This document shows positions 7,543 through 17,500 of a stretch of 33,817 bases of DNA, piece by piece (the stretch's first letter is position 1; each line of letters starts with the position of its first letter). The DNA is taken from positions 1 through 33,817 of the forward strand of contig DIWZ01000041.1 in the NCBI GenBank assembly GCA_002435955.1, given 5' to 3'. Under the pieces are notes generated by a model. It made no database searches. It saw only the letters and a program-made list of their open reading frames with translations, and had not been told where the DNA came from. Source of the stretch: Pelobacter sp. UBA6093. GTDB taxonomy: Bacteria; Desulfobacterota; Desulfuromonadia; Desulfuromonadales; Syntrophotaleaceae. A program made the translations under genes and the position numbers.

Positions 7543-7806
7543 GTTCAAACCCTCCATTAATTAAACAACCGCAAACCCGAATTTGGCAGGGCCATGGAAC
7601 CGGGCCTCAGTCCAGCACAAAAATCATTGCTGATATTCGCAAAAGATTTCAAGAGGAAAAAACGCCCGGATCAAACCCAAAACTCGCCGCAGCAGATTGA
7701 AAGGCGTTCTTTTCCCTTGGCATAAGGCAGAAACACCCTCTGAAATAATTGTATTTTGGTGATTTCAAAGGGAGGGCTGCATTCACTTGCAACCTCACGC
7801 CTGAGT

Positions 7807-10800
7807 TCAGCCCCAGATGGCTGCCGGGGAAGGGAGTCCATCCGAATCCATGCCCTCGCAGAGGTTCCGGGCGGCTGCTTTACCCAGAAAGGATTCTTCC
7901 AATTCCTCCGGCGGAACGGGCCGGCTGAACAGGTAACCTTGGGCTTCGTCGCACCCCTTTTCCCGGAAAAATTGCATTTGCTCCTTCGTTTCCACCCCTT
8001 CCGCGATGACCTTGAGATGCATATTTTGGGCAAGGGCGATAATCGAGGAGGCTATTTCCGCGCTTTGGTCATTGGAACAGACGTCGGTGACAAAGGCGCG
8101 ATCGATCTTCAAATGGGTGATGGGGAATTTCTGCAAGTAACTCAGCGATGAATAGCCGGTACCGAAGTCATCGATGGCAAGGTTGATGCCCCGGACCTTG
8201 AGATCGATCAGGGTCATGATCGCCTCTTCTACATTCGCCATGATGACGCTTTCTGTTATTTCCATTTCCAGATGCTTGGGATCGATACCGGTCTCTTGCA
8301 AAATCCCGTCGACCTTATCGATGAAATCCGGTTCGTTGAATTGCCGTGCCGAGATGTTAACCGAAACCCTGATAGGCATTGCCTCGCCGCGATTCCAGTC
8401 ACGTATTTTCAGGCATGCGGTGCGCAGGATCCAATCCCCCAGCGGTACGATCAGGCCGGTTTCTTCGGCAAGAGGGATGAATTTATCCGGAGCCACCATG
8501 CCGAAACTCGGGTGACACCAGCGCACCAGCGCCTCCGCCCCGACCACCCGCCCCGTGGCTAGCTCGACCTGTGGCTGGTAGTAAAGGATGAACTGCTCCT
8601 GCTCCAAAGCCTGCAGCAGGGATCCTTCAAGAAACAGGATTTCCCGGCTCCGGGTGGTCATTTCCGGTCGATAAAACTGGCAATTGTTGCGGTTTTGTTT
8701 TTTGGCCCGGTACATGGCCACTTCCGCATATTTCAACAACGTTTCAAGGTTCTCGCCGTCGTTCGGATATATGCTGATGCCGATGCTCGCTGTCAGGTAG
8801 AGTTGATGCCCTTCAAAAGTAAAGGCCGCTGAAAGCTGTTCGAGTAATTTTTGTCCCATGCTCAGGAGGTTCCGTGGTTCCGTCACATCCTCTAGAATCA
8901 GGGCAAAGGCATTGCCTCCCAGGCGGGCCAGAGTGTCCGAACCCCTGACCTGCTCTTTGAGACGATTGGCAACCTGGCACAGGATTTTATCTCCCTGCTC
9001 ATGCCCAAGGGAATCGTTGATGGTTTTAAAACGGTCAAGATCGAGCAGCAACAAAGCGACTTTTTCTCCGGAGTACCTGGCCTTGACCAGCACATGTTGA
9101 AGTCGGTCGCAAAACAGAGAGCGGTTCGGCAAGTGGGTCAAGGGGTCGTAATTGGTCAGGAAATTGAGATGGCTCTCCTTTTCCAGCAGCCGTGTTTCCG
9201 TCTTACGGCGCTCCAGAGCGATACCGATGGTGGCAGCGAGGGTTTCCAGGAACTCCACCGTGCCGAGGTTGAGCTTGCCGCCCTGACGGTCATAAAGTTC
9301 CAGCAGCCCGAATGATTTCTTCCCGGAACGCAGTGGGATCAAGGCCATGGATCGAACCTCTGTGCGACAGTTGCGGTTCATGGGGCATGCACAGCCCTCC
9401 TTTTCCAATCCATTATTGGTCCAGAAACTGCCCCCCGAGGACATGGTACGCTCCGGTAATACGCCTGTGAGACCCAGACAAACCTGGCCGCATAAGGCTT
9501 GAGCAAGTTCTTCCACGCCTGCCCGCCCGGTCAAAAGAGGGCAGGTGTCCGGATCGAAAAACCCCTCGAACCCCAGGGTGTTTTGATAGACAAATCGATC
9601 CTCCTGCGTAAGGCGCAATGCCGCCCCCTCCATGCCCGTGAAATCCTTGATCAAACGCAGAATATCGCGGATCCGGTCCGTTTCCCTGCTCGGAAGCGAG
9701 AGGATTCCCAGCACCTGCCCCGTCAGGAATTGTCTTTGCTCGGCGATCTTTTTTTTGGTGATGTCTTCCTTTACCGCCACAAAATGGGTAATCACTCCCT
9801 TGGAATTTTTCAGGGGCGAGATCAAGGCGCTTTCCCAAAAGTACTCTCCGTTCGCCTTTTTGTTATGGAATTCACCCCGCCACTCCCATCCCGCGGTAAT
9901 GGTTTCCCAAAGGGTCCGATAATACTCCTCTGGTAGCGTGCCGCCCTTGAGGAAGCGGGAATTATTCCCCAGAGTCTGCTCCGGCAAGTACCCGGTGACT
10001 TTGGTGAACATGGGGTTGACATATTCTATATTTCCAGCCGGATCGGTGATGACCACCATATTGGGACTCTGCTCGACGGCCAGGGAAAGTTTATTCAATT
10101 GATCGAGGATCTGGTGCTGCCGAGTTATGTCCCGAAAACTGCAGACCCGCCCTACAATGTTACCTTCAAGCCTTTGCGGCATGGAAAGGCGTTCGAAAAG
10201 CTTCCCGTCCTTTAATCGAAGGACCTCCCGACTCTCCTTTTCCGGGTGGGCATACAGCTCCCGAATGTTCGCCAGGCAGGTCTCCGGATCTTCAAGTTGC
10301 CCCAGCATGAAAGCCAAGACCGCTTCATCGTCACCGTTGCCAAGCAGGGTTTCGGGCATCTGCCACATTCCGGCGAACTGTTTGTTGAAGGTGACGACTC
10401 TGCCCTCGCGGCTGACCGCCAGAATCCCGTCGCCGGTGGACTCCAGGGTGGCTGCCAGCAGCGACAGCGAATGGGAAAGACTGACCTCGGCTTGCTTGCG
10501 CTCGGTGATGTCGAGGATGGTACCGACCAGTCCGGCCAGGTTTCCCGCCGGATCACTGAAAGCGGCCTTGTAGAAGATCACCTGATGCTGTTTTTTGTCA
10601 CCCCAAAGCACCGAACCTTCATACACCTGCGCCTTGCCGGGGCCTTGTGCCAACAGTTCCGCATCGGCCTTGTGATAAGATGCGGCCAGATCCGGAGGGG
10701 CGATGTCAAAAACCGATTTGCCTATCAGGGTGTCCTTGGGAATCCCTATATAGGCTTCAAATGCTTTGTTACACCCCAGATACCTGCCCGAGGCGTCCTT

Positions 10801-11973
10801 GAAAAAGACCGGGTTCGGCATCACATCGATCAATACCTGCAAAAAATGAATGTGTTCCCGTAGCGCCCGCTCCTTCTCGGAAAGTCTGCCTACCATTTGG
10901 CTGAAGATCTTTGCCAGGGCGCCGATCTCATCCCGGGTGTTGATTTGTACCGTCGTTGCCGGATACGTCGCGGGGTATGCCAGGATCTGCCGGGCCAGGA
11001 TGCCCAGCGGCGCCGTCAGACGCCGCATTAAAAACCAGGTGGTAATGGCGGAAATCGTCAGCATGGCCAACAGGATCAGCAGAAAATTGCGACGGGCTTC
11101 ACGAATCGGGGCATAGGCCTCGACCATCGGGAAATTCGCAGCCAGAATCCAGCCGGTGGATGACAGCCGCTTGAAGGAACTTAAGGCATGCAGCCCCCTG
11201 GAGGTCACCGTTTCGCCGGTTCCCTCAAAACCCTCCAAGGCCCGATCGAACAATTTGTTGGCGCCCGGGGGCACATCCTGCTGGAGAATTCGGCTGCGGT
11301 CTGGATGAACGATAAGGGTCCGCTGCTGGTTGTAAAGGTAAAGATAACCTCTTTCCCCAAGGCGTACTCCGGCCAGGTGGCCGAGAAAATTATTATTCAG
11401 CAAATCCACATTGCCTGCCAGAATCGCGGTGACCTGCCCATCGTTGTTCAGTACCGGAACGGTGAACATGACTACGGGGCGCTGGTTCTTCTGGGTGGAG
11501 AAAAAGGGTTCGGATATCTGTGGGTTCCGGGTGTCGAGGGTCTTTTTAAGATACTGCCGAAAGGGACATTCCCCGAGACAGTAATAGGCATCCTTGCCAA
11601 GGGCGGCCAGCAGATTGAATTGGGGTGAAAACAGGAACATGCCGCTGTCAAAAAGCAGCTGGTTGTCGCTTTGACTTTGCAGAAATTCCCCGGCTTTGGC
11701 TGGTTCCGAAACGACTGCCGGGGTAATCATCTGGGCAACCCTGGCGAGCTGATCGTGGGTCATTCGAAGTTTGTCATCGACCTCTCGGGCCAACGATGAT
11801 ACCAGGGTGAAATTCTGTTGAGAGATCTCCTCTTCCAGTTTCTTCTGAAAGAATTGCAAGAATATGGCGCCGGTAGTCGTCAGCAGGATTGCGGTCAGAA
11901 GGGTGACGGCAATGGCCATCTTGGTTGACAGGCTGAATTTAATATATCGCTCAGACTTTGGCGCTGTCTTCAT
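7807..11973 (-). CDS. Cache-HAMP-PAS3-GAF-GGDEF(degenerate)-EAL c-di-GMP phosphodiesterase
   Basis: A 1388-residue membrane sensor. Membrane segments at about 18-40 and 297-315 flank a periplasmic dCache sensor; HAMP (about 316-368) follows, then three PAS domains (about 375-495, 500-620, 630-745) and a GAF-like domain (about 755-920) rich in Cys (GCACPMNRNC). The GGDEF domain (about 940-1105) has GGNAF at 1019-1023 in place of GG(D/E)EF, so cyclase activity should be lost, while the inhibitory-site motif RGSD stands five residues before it, intact. The EAL domain (about 1115-1365) keeps EAL at 1147-1149 and DDFGTG at 1268-1273 and looks active. The product is therefore probably a c-di-GMP hydrolase regulated through its GGDEF domain. 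It starts 24 bases after the stop of the cyclase gene upstream, in the same direction. Confidence 0.93.
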   Translation of the reverse strand: MKTAPKSERYIKFSLSTKMAIAVTLLTAILLTTTGAIFLQFFQKKLEEEISQQNFTLVSSLAREVDDKLRMTHDQLARVAQMITPAVVSEPAKAGEFLQSQSDNQLLFDSGMFLFSPQFNLLAALGKDAYYCLGECPFRQYLKKTLDTRNPQISEPFFSTQKNQRPVVMFTVPVLNNDGQVTAILAGNVDLLNNNFLGHLAGVRLGERGYLYLYNQQRTLIVHPDRSRILQQDVPPGANKLFDRALEGFEGTGETVTSRGLHALSSFKRLSSTGWILAANFPMVEAYAPIREARRNFLLILLAMLTISAITTWFLMRRLTAPLGILARQILAYPATYPATTVQINTRDEIGALAKIFSQMVGRLSEKERALREHIHFLQVLIDVMPNPVFFKDASGRYLGCNKAFEAYIGIPKDTLIGKSVFDIAPPDLAASYHKADAELLAQGPGKAQVYEGSVLWGDKKQHQVIFYKAAFSDPAGNLAGLVGTILDITERKQAEVSLSHSLSLLAATLESTGDGILAVSREGRVVTFNKQFAGMWQMPETLLGNGDDEAVLAFMLGQLEDPETCLANIRELYAHPEKESREVLRLKDGKLFERLSMPQRLEGNIVGRVCSFRDITRQHQILDQLNKLSLAVEQSPNMVVITDPAGNIEYVNPMFTKVTGYLPEQTLGNNSRFLKGGTLPEEYYRTLWETITAGWEWRGEFHNKKANGEYFWESALISPLKNSKGVITHFVAVKEDITKKKIAEQRQFLTGQVLGILSLPSRETDRIRDILRLIKDFTGMEGAALRLTQEDRFVYQNTLGFEGFFDPDTCPLLTGRAGVEELAQALCGQVCLGLTGVLPERTMSSGGSFWTNNGLEKEGCACPMNRNCRTEVRSMALIPLRSGKKSFGLLELYDRQGGKLNLGTVEFLETLAATIGIALERRKTETRLLEKESHLNFLTNYDPLTHLPNRSLFCDRLQHVLVKARYSGEKVALLLLDLDRFKTINDSLGHEQGDKILCQVANRLKEQVRGSDTLARLGGNAFALILEDVTEPRNLLSMGQKLLEQLSAAFTFEGHQLYLTASIGISIYPNDGENLETLLKYAEVAMYRAKKQNRNNCQFYRPEMTTRSREILFLEGSLLQALEQEQFILYYQPQVELATGRVVGAEALVRWCHPSFGMVAPDKFIPLAEETGLIVPLGDWILRTACLKIRDWNRGEAMPIRVSVNISARQFNEPDFIDKVDGILQETGIDPKHLEMEITESVIMANVEEAIMTLIDLKVRGINLAIDDFGTGYSSLSYLQKFPITHLKIDRAFVTDVCSNDQSAEIASSIIALAQNMHLKVIAEGVETKEQMQFFREKGCDEAQGYLFSRPVPPEELEESFLGKAAARNLCEGMDSDGLPSPAAIWG

Positions 11974-11997
11974 CGAAGCCCTCTTTCTGGCCAGCCG

Positions 11998-14025
11998 TCA
12001 ATTTTCGGTAAAGATTCGATATTGGTTTTTCCCCTCGGATTTGACATCGTACATGGCGGTATCGGCGTGCTTGACCAAGGTATCCGCGTCCATGCCGTGT
12101 TCGGGGAAAAGGCTGATGCCGATACTGGCGCCTACCATGAAAGACTGCCCCGCATAACACAAGGGCTTGGCCAGGGCGTCCAATATGCGTTGCGCAATCA
12201 CGGAAGCATCCGTCGCGCCTTCTACCCGGGTCAGGATCACGGTAAATTCATCCCCACCCATTCGTGACACTGTGTCGCAGTCTCGCACGCAGGATTGCAA
12301 CCGGTGTGCCACTTCGATCAGCGCTTTGTCGCCCACATCGTGCCCCAGGCTGTCATTGATGTGCTTGAACCCGTTCAGATCCAGAAATAAAAGGGCCAGA
12401 GCCTGACCATAGCGGCCGGCTTCACTAATGCCCTGCCCCAGGCGGTCGAACAGCAGGGCCCGGTTGGGCAATCCGGTCAGGTGATCGAAATGGGCCAGAT
12501 GCCTCATCTTGGTTTCCGCTTCCTCGCGGTCGGTATAATCCTCCAGGGTTTCGATGGCGGCAATGATCTGTCCCTGTTTGTTGCGGATCGGAGCTACCCG
12601 AAAGATGAGATAACGCTGTCCCTTGTCCCGGATACTCCGCCAGCCCTCGGCTTGCAGGCCGCCTTGCAAAAACGGGGTTCGGGAATGCTTATCAAAGAGC
12701 GTCGCCACGTTGTCATAATCTTCGTCGATGACAATATCGGCCAGGCAGGGCCGTTGCTCCTTGTAAAAAACCTGCCAGTGCCGATCTGTTCCGAGGATCT
12801 CCGAGGCCGGTATGCCGGTCAATTCCTCGCAGGCCCGATTCCAGGCGATAACCGTATGCTCGGCATCGATGACGAAAACGGGCGAAGCCGAGTTCCTCAG
12901 CAGCGTTTCGGCAAATTCCTTCTGTTCATGAATGGTAGCTTTTTGTTTCTCCAGCCTGGCCAGCATGTGATTGAACGTTCCGGCAAGGATGCCAATTTCA
13001 TCACCGGTCTGAATACGAAGTGGGGGGAGGTCCGTGGCGCCCTTGGCCACCTGACGTGCTTGTTCCGTAATTTTTCTCAGGGGTTTGGTCAGGTGGGCCA
13101 GGCAAAAGTGGATCGTGAGCATCGATAGCCCAAGGAAGCCGACCATTCCACCCAGAAAATAAAATTTTGTTCTAGCGATCGGCGCATAAGCCTCGACCTT
13201 GGGAAATTCCGTGGCAAGGATCCATCCCGTGGACTGAAGACGCTTGAAGGAACTGAGTAAATGCCTTCCGCGGGAATCGATATACTCCCCGCTCCCTTCA
13301 AATCCGGCACAGACGCGCTTAAGCAAAGGATCCGCATCCGCGTCCGCAGGGATGATAGAACTGAAGATAAGGTCGAGGTTGGGATGAAACAGGAGGGTGC
13401 CCTCCTGACTGAAAAGATAGAGATGGCCATTGTGGCCGATCCGGTAGTCGGCCAGCGTGCCGAGAATATTTTTTTTGGACAGATCCAGGCTGCCCACCAG
13501 CATGGCCACGATGTTGCCCGCGGAGTCGACAATCGGTGCAGTCATCATAATAATCGGATGGCGGTGAGTCTGGAGGGAGGCAAACGGTTTGGAGATATAC
13601 GGTTGCCCGGTGCGCAGCGTCTCCTGAACATACTCGCGGGAGGACAGATCCATGCCCCACATGTGTGGCTCGACCTGGGTCCCTGCCACAATCCGGCCGG
13701 ATCGGGAATACAGATAAAGTCCGTTGTCAAACGTCTTGAGTGCCGCAGCCTGGCTTTGCATAAAATTCCCGGCGTTTCCAGCCTTCGTTATGAACGATGG
13801 ATCCAGGGATTGGGCAACGGCGACAAGTTGATCCCGGGCGGCAATCAGTTTGCCGTCGAGTTGCTCGGCAATGGCGGAAATCATGGAGAACTGATGTTGA
13901 GCGATGGTGTTGCGGAATTCTTTCTCGAAATGGCGGAATGCGAGGAAAGACATGATGATGAGCAGGGCAGCAATCGTCAGGGAGACGATGCCGGTCATTT
14001 TGGCCTTCAGGCTAAGCTGCTTCAT
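11998..14025 (-). CDS. Cache-HAMP-PAS-GGDEF diguanylate cyclase
   Basis: A 675-residue membrane-bound cyclase that makes c-di-GMP from two GTP. Two membrane segments (about 11-30 and 290-310) enclose a dCache sensor; HAMP (about 311-365), one PAS domain (about 375-500) and a GGDEF domain (about 505-672) follow. The active site GGDEF at 590-594 is intact and the RxxD product-inhibition site (RDCD) lies five residues before it. The periplasmic part is clearly homologous to that of the phosphodiesterase encoded 24 bases downstream: both carry LSSFKRLxSTGWILA and VEAYAPI before the second membrane segment. ATG 14025 is preceded by AGGAGGG at short spacing. The two genes probably form an operon whose products answer related signals in opposite directions. 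Confidence 0.94.
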   Translation of the reverse strand: MKQLSLKAKMTGIVSLTIAALLIIMSFLAFRHFEKEFRNTIAQHQFSMISAIAEQLDGKLIAARDQLVAVAQSLDPSFITKAGNAGNFMQSQAAALKTFDNGLYLYSRSGRIVAGTQVEPHMWGMDLSSREYVQETLRTGQPYISKPFASLQTHRHPIIMMTAPIVDSAGNIVAMLVGSLDLSKKNILGTLADYRIGHNGHLYLFSQEGTLLFHPNLDLIFSSIIPADADADPLLKRVCAGFEGSGEYIDSRGRHLLSSFKRLQSTGWILATEFPKVEAYAPIARTKFYFLGGMVGFLGLSMLTIHFCLAHLTKPLRKITEQARQVAKGATDLPPLRIQTGDEIGILAGTFNHMLARLEKQKATIHEQKEFAETLLRNSASPVFVIDAEHTVIAWNRACEELTGIPASEILGTDRHWQVFYKEQRPCLADIVIDEDYDNVATLFDKHSRTPFLQGGLQAEGWRSIRDKGQRYLIFRVAPIRNKQGQIIAAIETLEDYTDREEAETKMRHLAHFDHLTGLPNRALLFDRLGQGISEAGRYGQALALLFLDLNGFKHINDSLGHDVGDKALIEVAHRLQSCVRDCDTVSRMGGDEFTVILTRVEGATDASVIAQRILDALAKPLCYAGQSFMVGASIGISLFPEHGMDADTLVKHADTAMYDVKSEGKNQYRIFTEN

Positions 14026-14080
14026 CCACCCTCCTGCACAACAAAGCGCCCCTCTTCATGAAGAAGATCGGCGTATCCGG

Positions 14081-14164
14081 AAGTTTGTCAGACTATCAAT
14101 GAGCCGGCTGCAAATTCGGCGGTTTGGCCCGTATTGTCCGACAGGCTCCCAGGAAGTCTGAAAA
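14081..14164 (-). repeat. Dispersed repeat family A, inverted copy
   Basis: The reverse complement reads gggccaaaccgccgaatttg, then cagccggctcattgatagtc, matching bases 19-60 of the window with few changes. The copy also has the gtccgacaggctccc arm. It lies 56 bases upstream of the diguanylate cyclase start and would be part of its leader RNA if the promoter at 14223-14252 is used. Confidence 0.8.
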
Positions 14165-14222
14165 CCCGGGGTTTTGCATCATCGGATATTTTCGATTCCA
14201 CCCTTCGTATAAAACAGGCCAA

Positions 14223-14252
14223 AACCTACCAATTCCCTAGTCCTTTTGTCAA
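14223..14252 (-). promoter_or_regulatory. Candidate promoter for the cyclase/phosphodiesterase pair
   Basis: On the minus strand a perfect TTGACA (14252-14247) is followed after 18 bases by TAGGTT (14228-14223). The -10 box is weak and the spacing is long but allowed. If used, the leader is about 190 bases and includes the repeat A copy. Confidence 0.35.
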
Positions 14253-14533
14253 ATTATTCCTTTATTTATTAGGCCTTTATATTAGTTCTACAAGCCCTGG
14301 CCATTAGCCTGAACGTCCGTCTTCACGATCGCACCCCAACTGATACCCCGTGCCGATCGAGCACACCTGGCGATATGGCAGCCCGGATTTCAAGACCTTC
14401 CTGCAAATCATGTTATATAACTTATCATACAATTAAAATCTAAAGGAAATCACATAAGTCATGACATGCCTTTAAAACCCTGGGACGCTGGCAGGCGTGC
14501 GGATTCAGACCGGTCAGGAAACATTTGTGTCCC

Positions 14534-17500
14534 CTATGGCGTCGGGAGTGTGCGGCTGTTCTGCACCAGGGCTACAAATTCGCCCGGCGCCAATGGTCGA
14601 CTGCACAGGTAGCCCTGATAGCTGTCACATTGCTGGTATCGCAGGAAGGTTAACTGTCCGGCCGTTTCCACTCCTTCGGCCACCGTCTTCAGGCCGAGGC
14701 TGTGTGCCATCTGGATGGTGGCCTGAACGATGGCGGCATCACTTGGATCGCTGCACACATCCTTGACAAAAGAACGGTCAATCTTGATTTCGTCGACAGC
14801 ATAGCGTTTCAGGTAATTGAGACTGGAGTAGCCGGTACCGAAATCATCCAGGGATATGCCCAGCCCCAACTTTTTCAGAGCCAGCAAAGTCTGGCGTACC
14901 CGATCGTCCTCCGCCATGAAAATGCTTTCCGTCAGTTCAAAAATCAGGCGGCCTGGATAAATGCCATGAGCATCCATAATATCCTTGGTCCGGCCGACGA
15001 AATTTTCCTGAAACACCTGCACCGGGGACAGGTTGACCGCCATGGTCAGGTCACCCAGGCCGTTTTCCTGCCAGTGTTTCATCTGGCGGCAGGCTTCTTC
15101 CAGGATCCACTCGCCCATCGGCACGATCAATCCCGAGTCTTCCGCGATCGGGATGATTTTATCCGGCGATATAAGTCCCTGCACCGGATGTCGGAAGCGC
15201 AACAAGGCTTCCGCCCCGATGATGCGCCCGGAATCGATTTCGACCTGAGGTTGATAATGCAGGAAGAACGTCCGCTCCTCCAGCGCCACCCGCAGGCTGT
15301 TTTCGAGTTCAAGGCGATTGCGGATCTTGTGATCCATCTCGTTGCGAAAAAACATGAAATTATTGCGCCCTCTGTCCTTGGCGGCATACATGGCAGTATC
15401 CGCATTCCGGAACAAGGTATCGAGGTCCATGCCGTCATCGGGGAACAGACTGACGCCCATGCAGGCGGAGATACGCACCGTGTGTCCATCCAGCGAATAA
15501 GGTTCCTCCAGTTTTTGCAGGATTTTTCTGGAAATTTTCCCGGCATCATGAACATTTTCAAGTTCCAACAATACCAGGAACTCGTCCCCGCCAGGGCGGC
15601 AGATCAGATCGGCGCGGCGCAGGCAGTCTTCCATCCGCCGTGCGACCTGGACCAACAGCTTGTCGCCCATGGTGTGCCCCAGGGCATCGTTGACGGTTTT
15701 GAATTTGTCGAGGTCGATGAGGCAAAGGGCCAGACTGCGCTCGTCCCGTCGGGCTCGGGAGCTTTCCTGGATAAACCGTTCCTGCAGCAGAGTCCGGTTG
15801 GCCAGACCGGTCAACTGGTCGTAATGTGCCAGGCAGACGATATGTTCCCGGGCTCTTTTTTGTTCGGATACATCCATGAGCAGGACAACTACACTATCCA
15901 CCTGGTGCTGCGCATTGTACAGGGGCGCGCTGAACGATAACATGTCCAGCAGCGCACCGTCCCGGCACTGGTGACGGACTTCGACCCCGCGCAGCAGTTC
16001 GCCGCATTTTACCAGGCAGAGGTTACGGAAAAATTCTTCCTTTTGATCTTCGGGCACCAGAGGCAGGATCTGGCCGAGAATATCCTGCTCCGACCAGCCG
16101 AACAATTCCGCCGCCGCCGGGTTCCAGAAGGTTACCCGGCCCTCAAGATCGATGATCATGACCGGCAACGGCGTGGCCTGATACAGGGTCCTGAGGGTGG
16201 AAGTGGTCTCCAGAAGCCGTTCCTCTGCCTTTTTCCTGGCCGCTTCCTGCTCAAAAGTATTCAGGGCAAAATTGATATCGGTGGCCATCTCTTCCAGCAC
16301 CGCAACCAGATCCGGCTCAAAAAAATCCTGTTCCGTGGCATAGAGGTTCAGGGTGCCGAAGATTTCATTGTCGATTAAAAGAGGAAACAGCGCTACCGAT
16401 TGAAACCCGTATTGCCGGGCCACTTCCAGGCTTGATTCCAGTAAAGGATCAAGAGCGATATCATTGCAGATGTACGACCGTTTCAGCGTGGCCACCTGCA
16501 ATGTCGGCCAACTCTCCGTCTCCTCACGCAGAACCAGGTCATTGATCGCATCGAGAAAGTTCTGGTCGGCACCAAAAGCGGCAACAGGAGATATGCTGTT
16601 GGCGGACAGATCGACGGAGGTGATCACGGCCATGCGAAGAAAACCGAGGTCGACCGCAATCCGGCAAATATCTTCAAACAGGGGCTGTCGATCCCGGTGA
16701 CGGACGATCGCCTGGTTGGTCTGACTCAACACGTTGTAAAGGCAGGTAAGGCGCTGGATATTTTGCTCGGCATGCTTGCGTTCGGTGATATCACGAATGA
16801 TGGACTGGCACCATTCCTTGCCGCTGGCTGCAACCCGCCTGGCACTTACCTCCACCGGGAAAAGACTGCCGTCGGCGCGACGGTGCCGGGTTTCGAATAT
16901 AATACCTTTATCGTAGGCCGCTTCCCATTGAAAGCTGAAATCGTCAAGAGTAGCCGGGTCCCGCAGATAACGGGCATTGGTGCCGATCAGGACCTCCCGA
17001 GGATAGCCGTAAGTCGCCACCGCCCGATCATTGGCTTCGACTACACAGCCCTGATCGTCCAGCAGCAAAATGATATCGTTGGCAAACCGGGTCAGATACT
17101 CCAGATGCTTGCGCATTGCCTGTCTATGCAACTGGCCATGGAGCCACTCCACGGCCAGGCCGGCCATCTGCTGACGCCACCAGAGACCGATACCCGCGGC
17201 GGAAACCCCAATCAGGAACAACACCGCCACTCCCGATGCCCCGCCCAGTCGCCGCAGGGGGCGGTAAACCTCGTCCTGAGGTACTTTGGCAATCAGTAGC
17301 CAGGCCGAATCCTGCACCGTCTCCACCGCAGCCAACACCGGAACCCCCCGGTGGTCCAGGGTTTCGAAAACCCCCGGCCGGTTCATGTGCCATACAAAGG
17401 ACGCCCAATGGGTATCATGCCCGGAACCGCCCGACTCAAGCTTCATTGTCTGGTCAGGTTGAAAGGTAACCAGTGCGGGATCCCCGCTGCCGACACTCTG

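Larger units (their letters stand above)
14026..14533. other. Intergenic region between two c-di-GMP genes
   Basis: 508 bases without a convincing gene. It holds an inverted copy of repeat A (14081-14164) close to the cyclase start, a candidate minus-strand promoter (14223-14252), and an AT-rich part around 14411-14460 with the palindrome gttatataac. I see no riboswitch that I can recognise. Confidence 0.6.

Noticed and set aside
14702..15940. Plus-strand frame of 412 aa over the GGDEF-EAL gene
   Set aside because: Antisense of catalytic GGDEF and EAL domains; no recognisable protein sequence in this frame.
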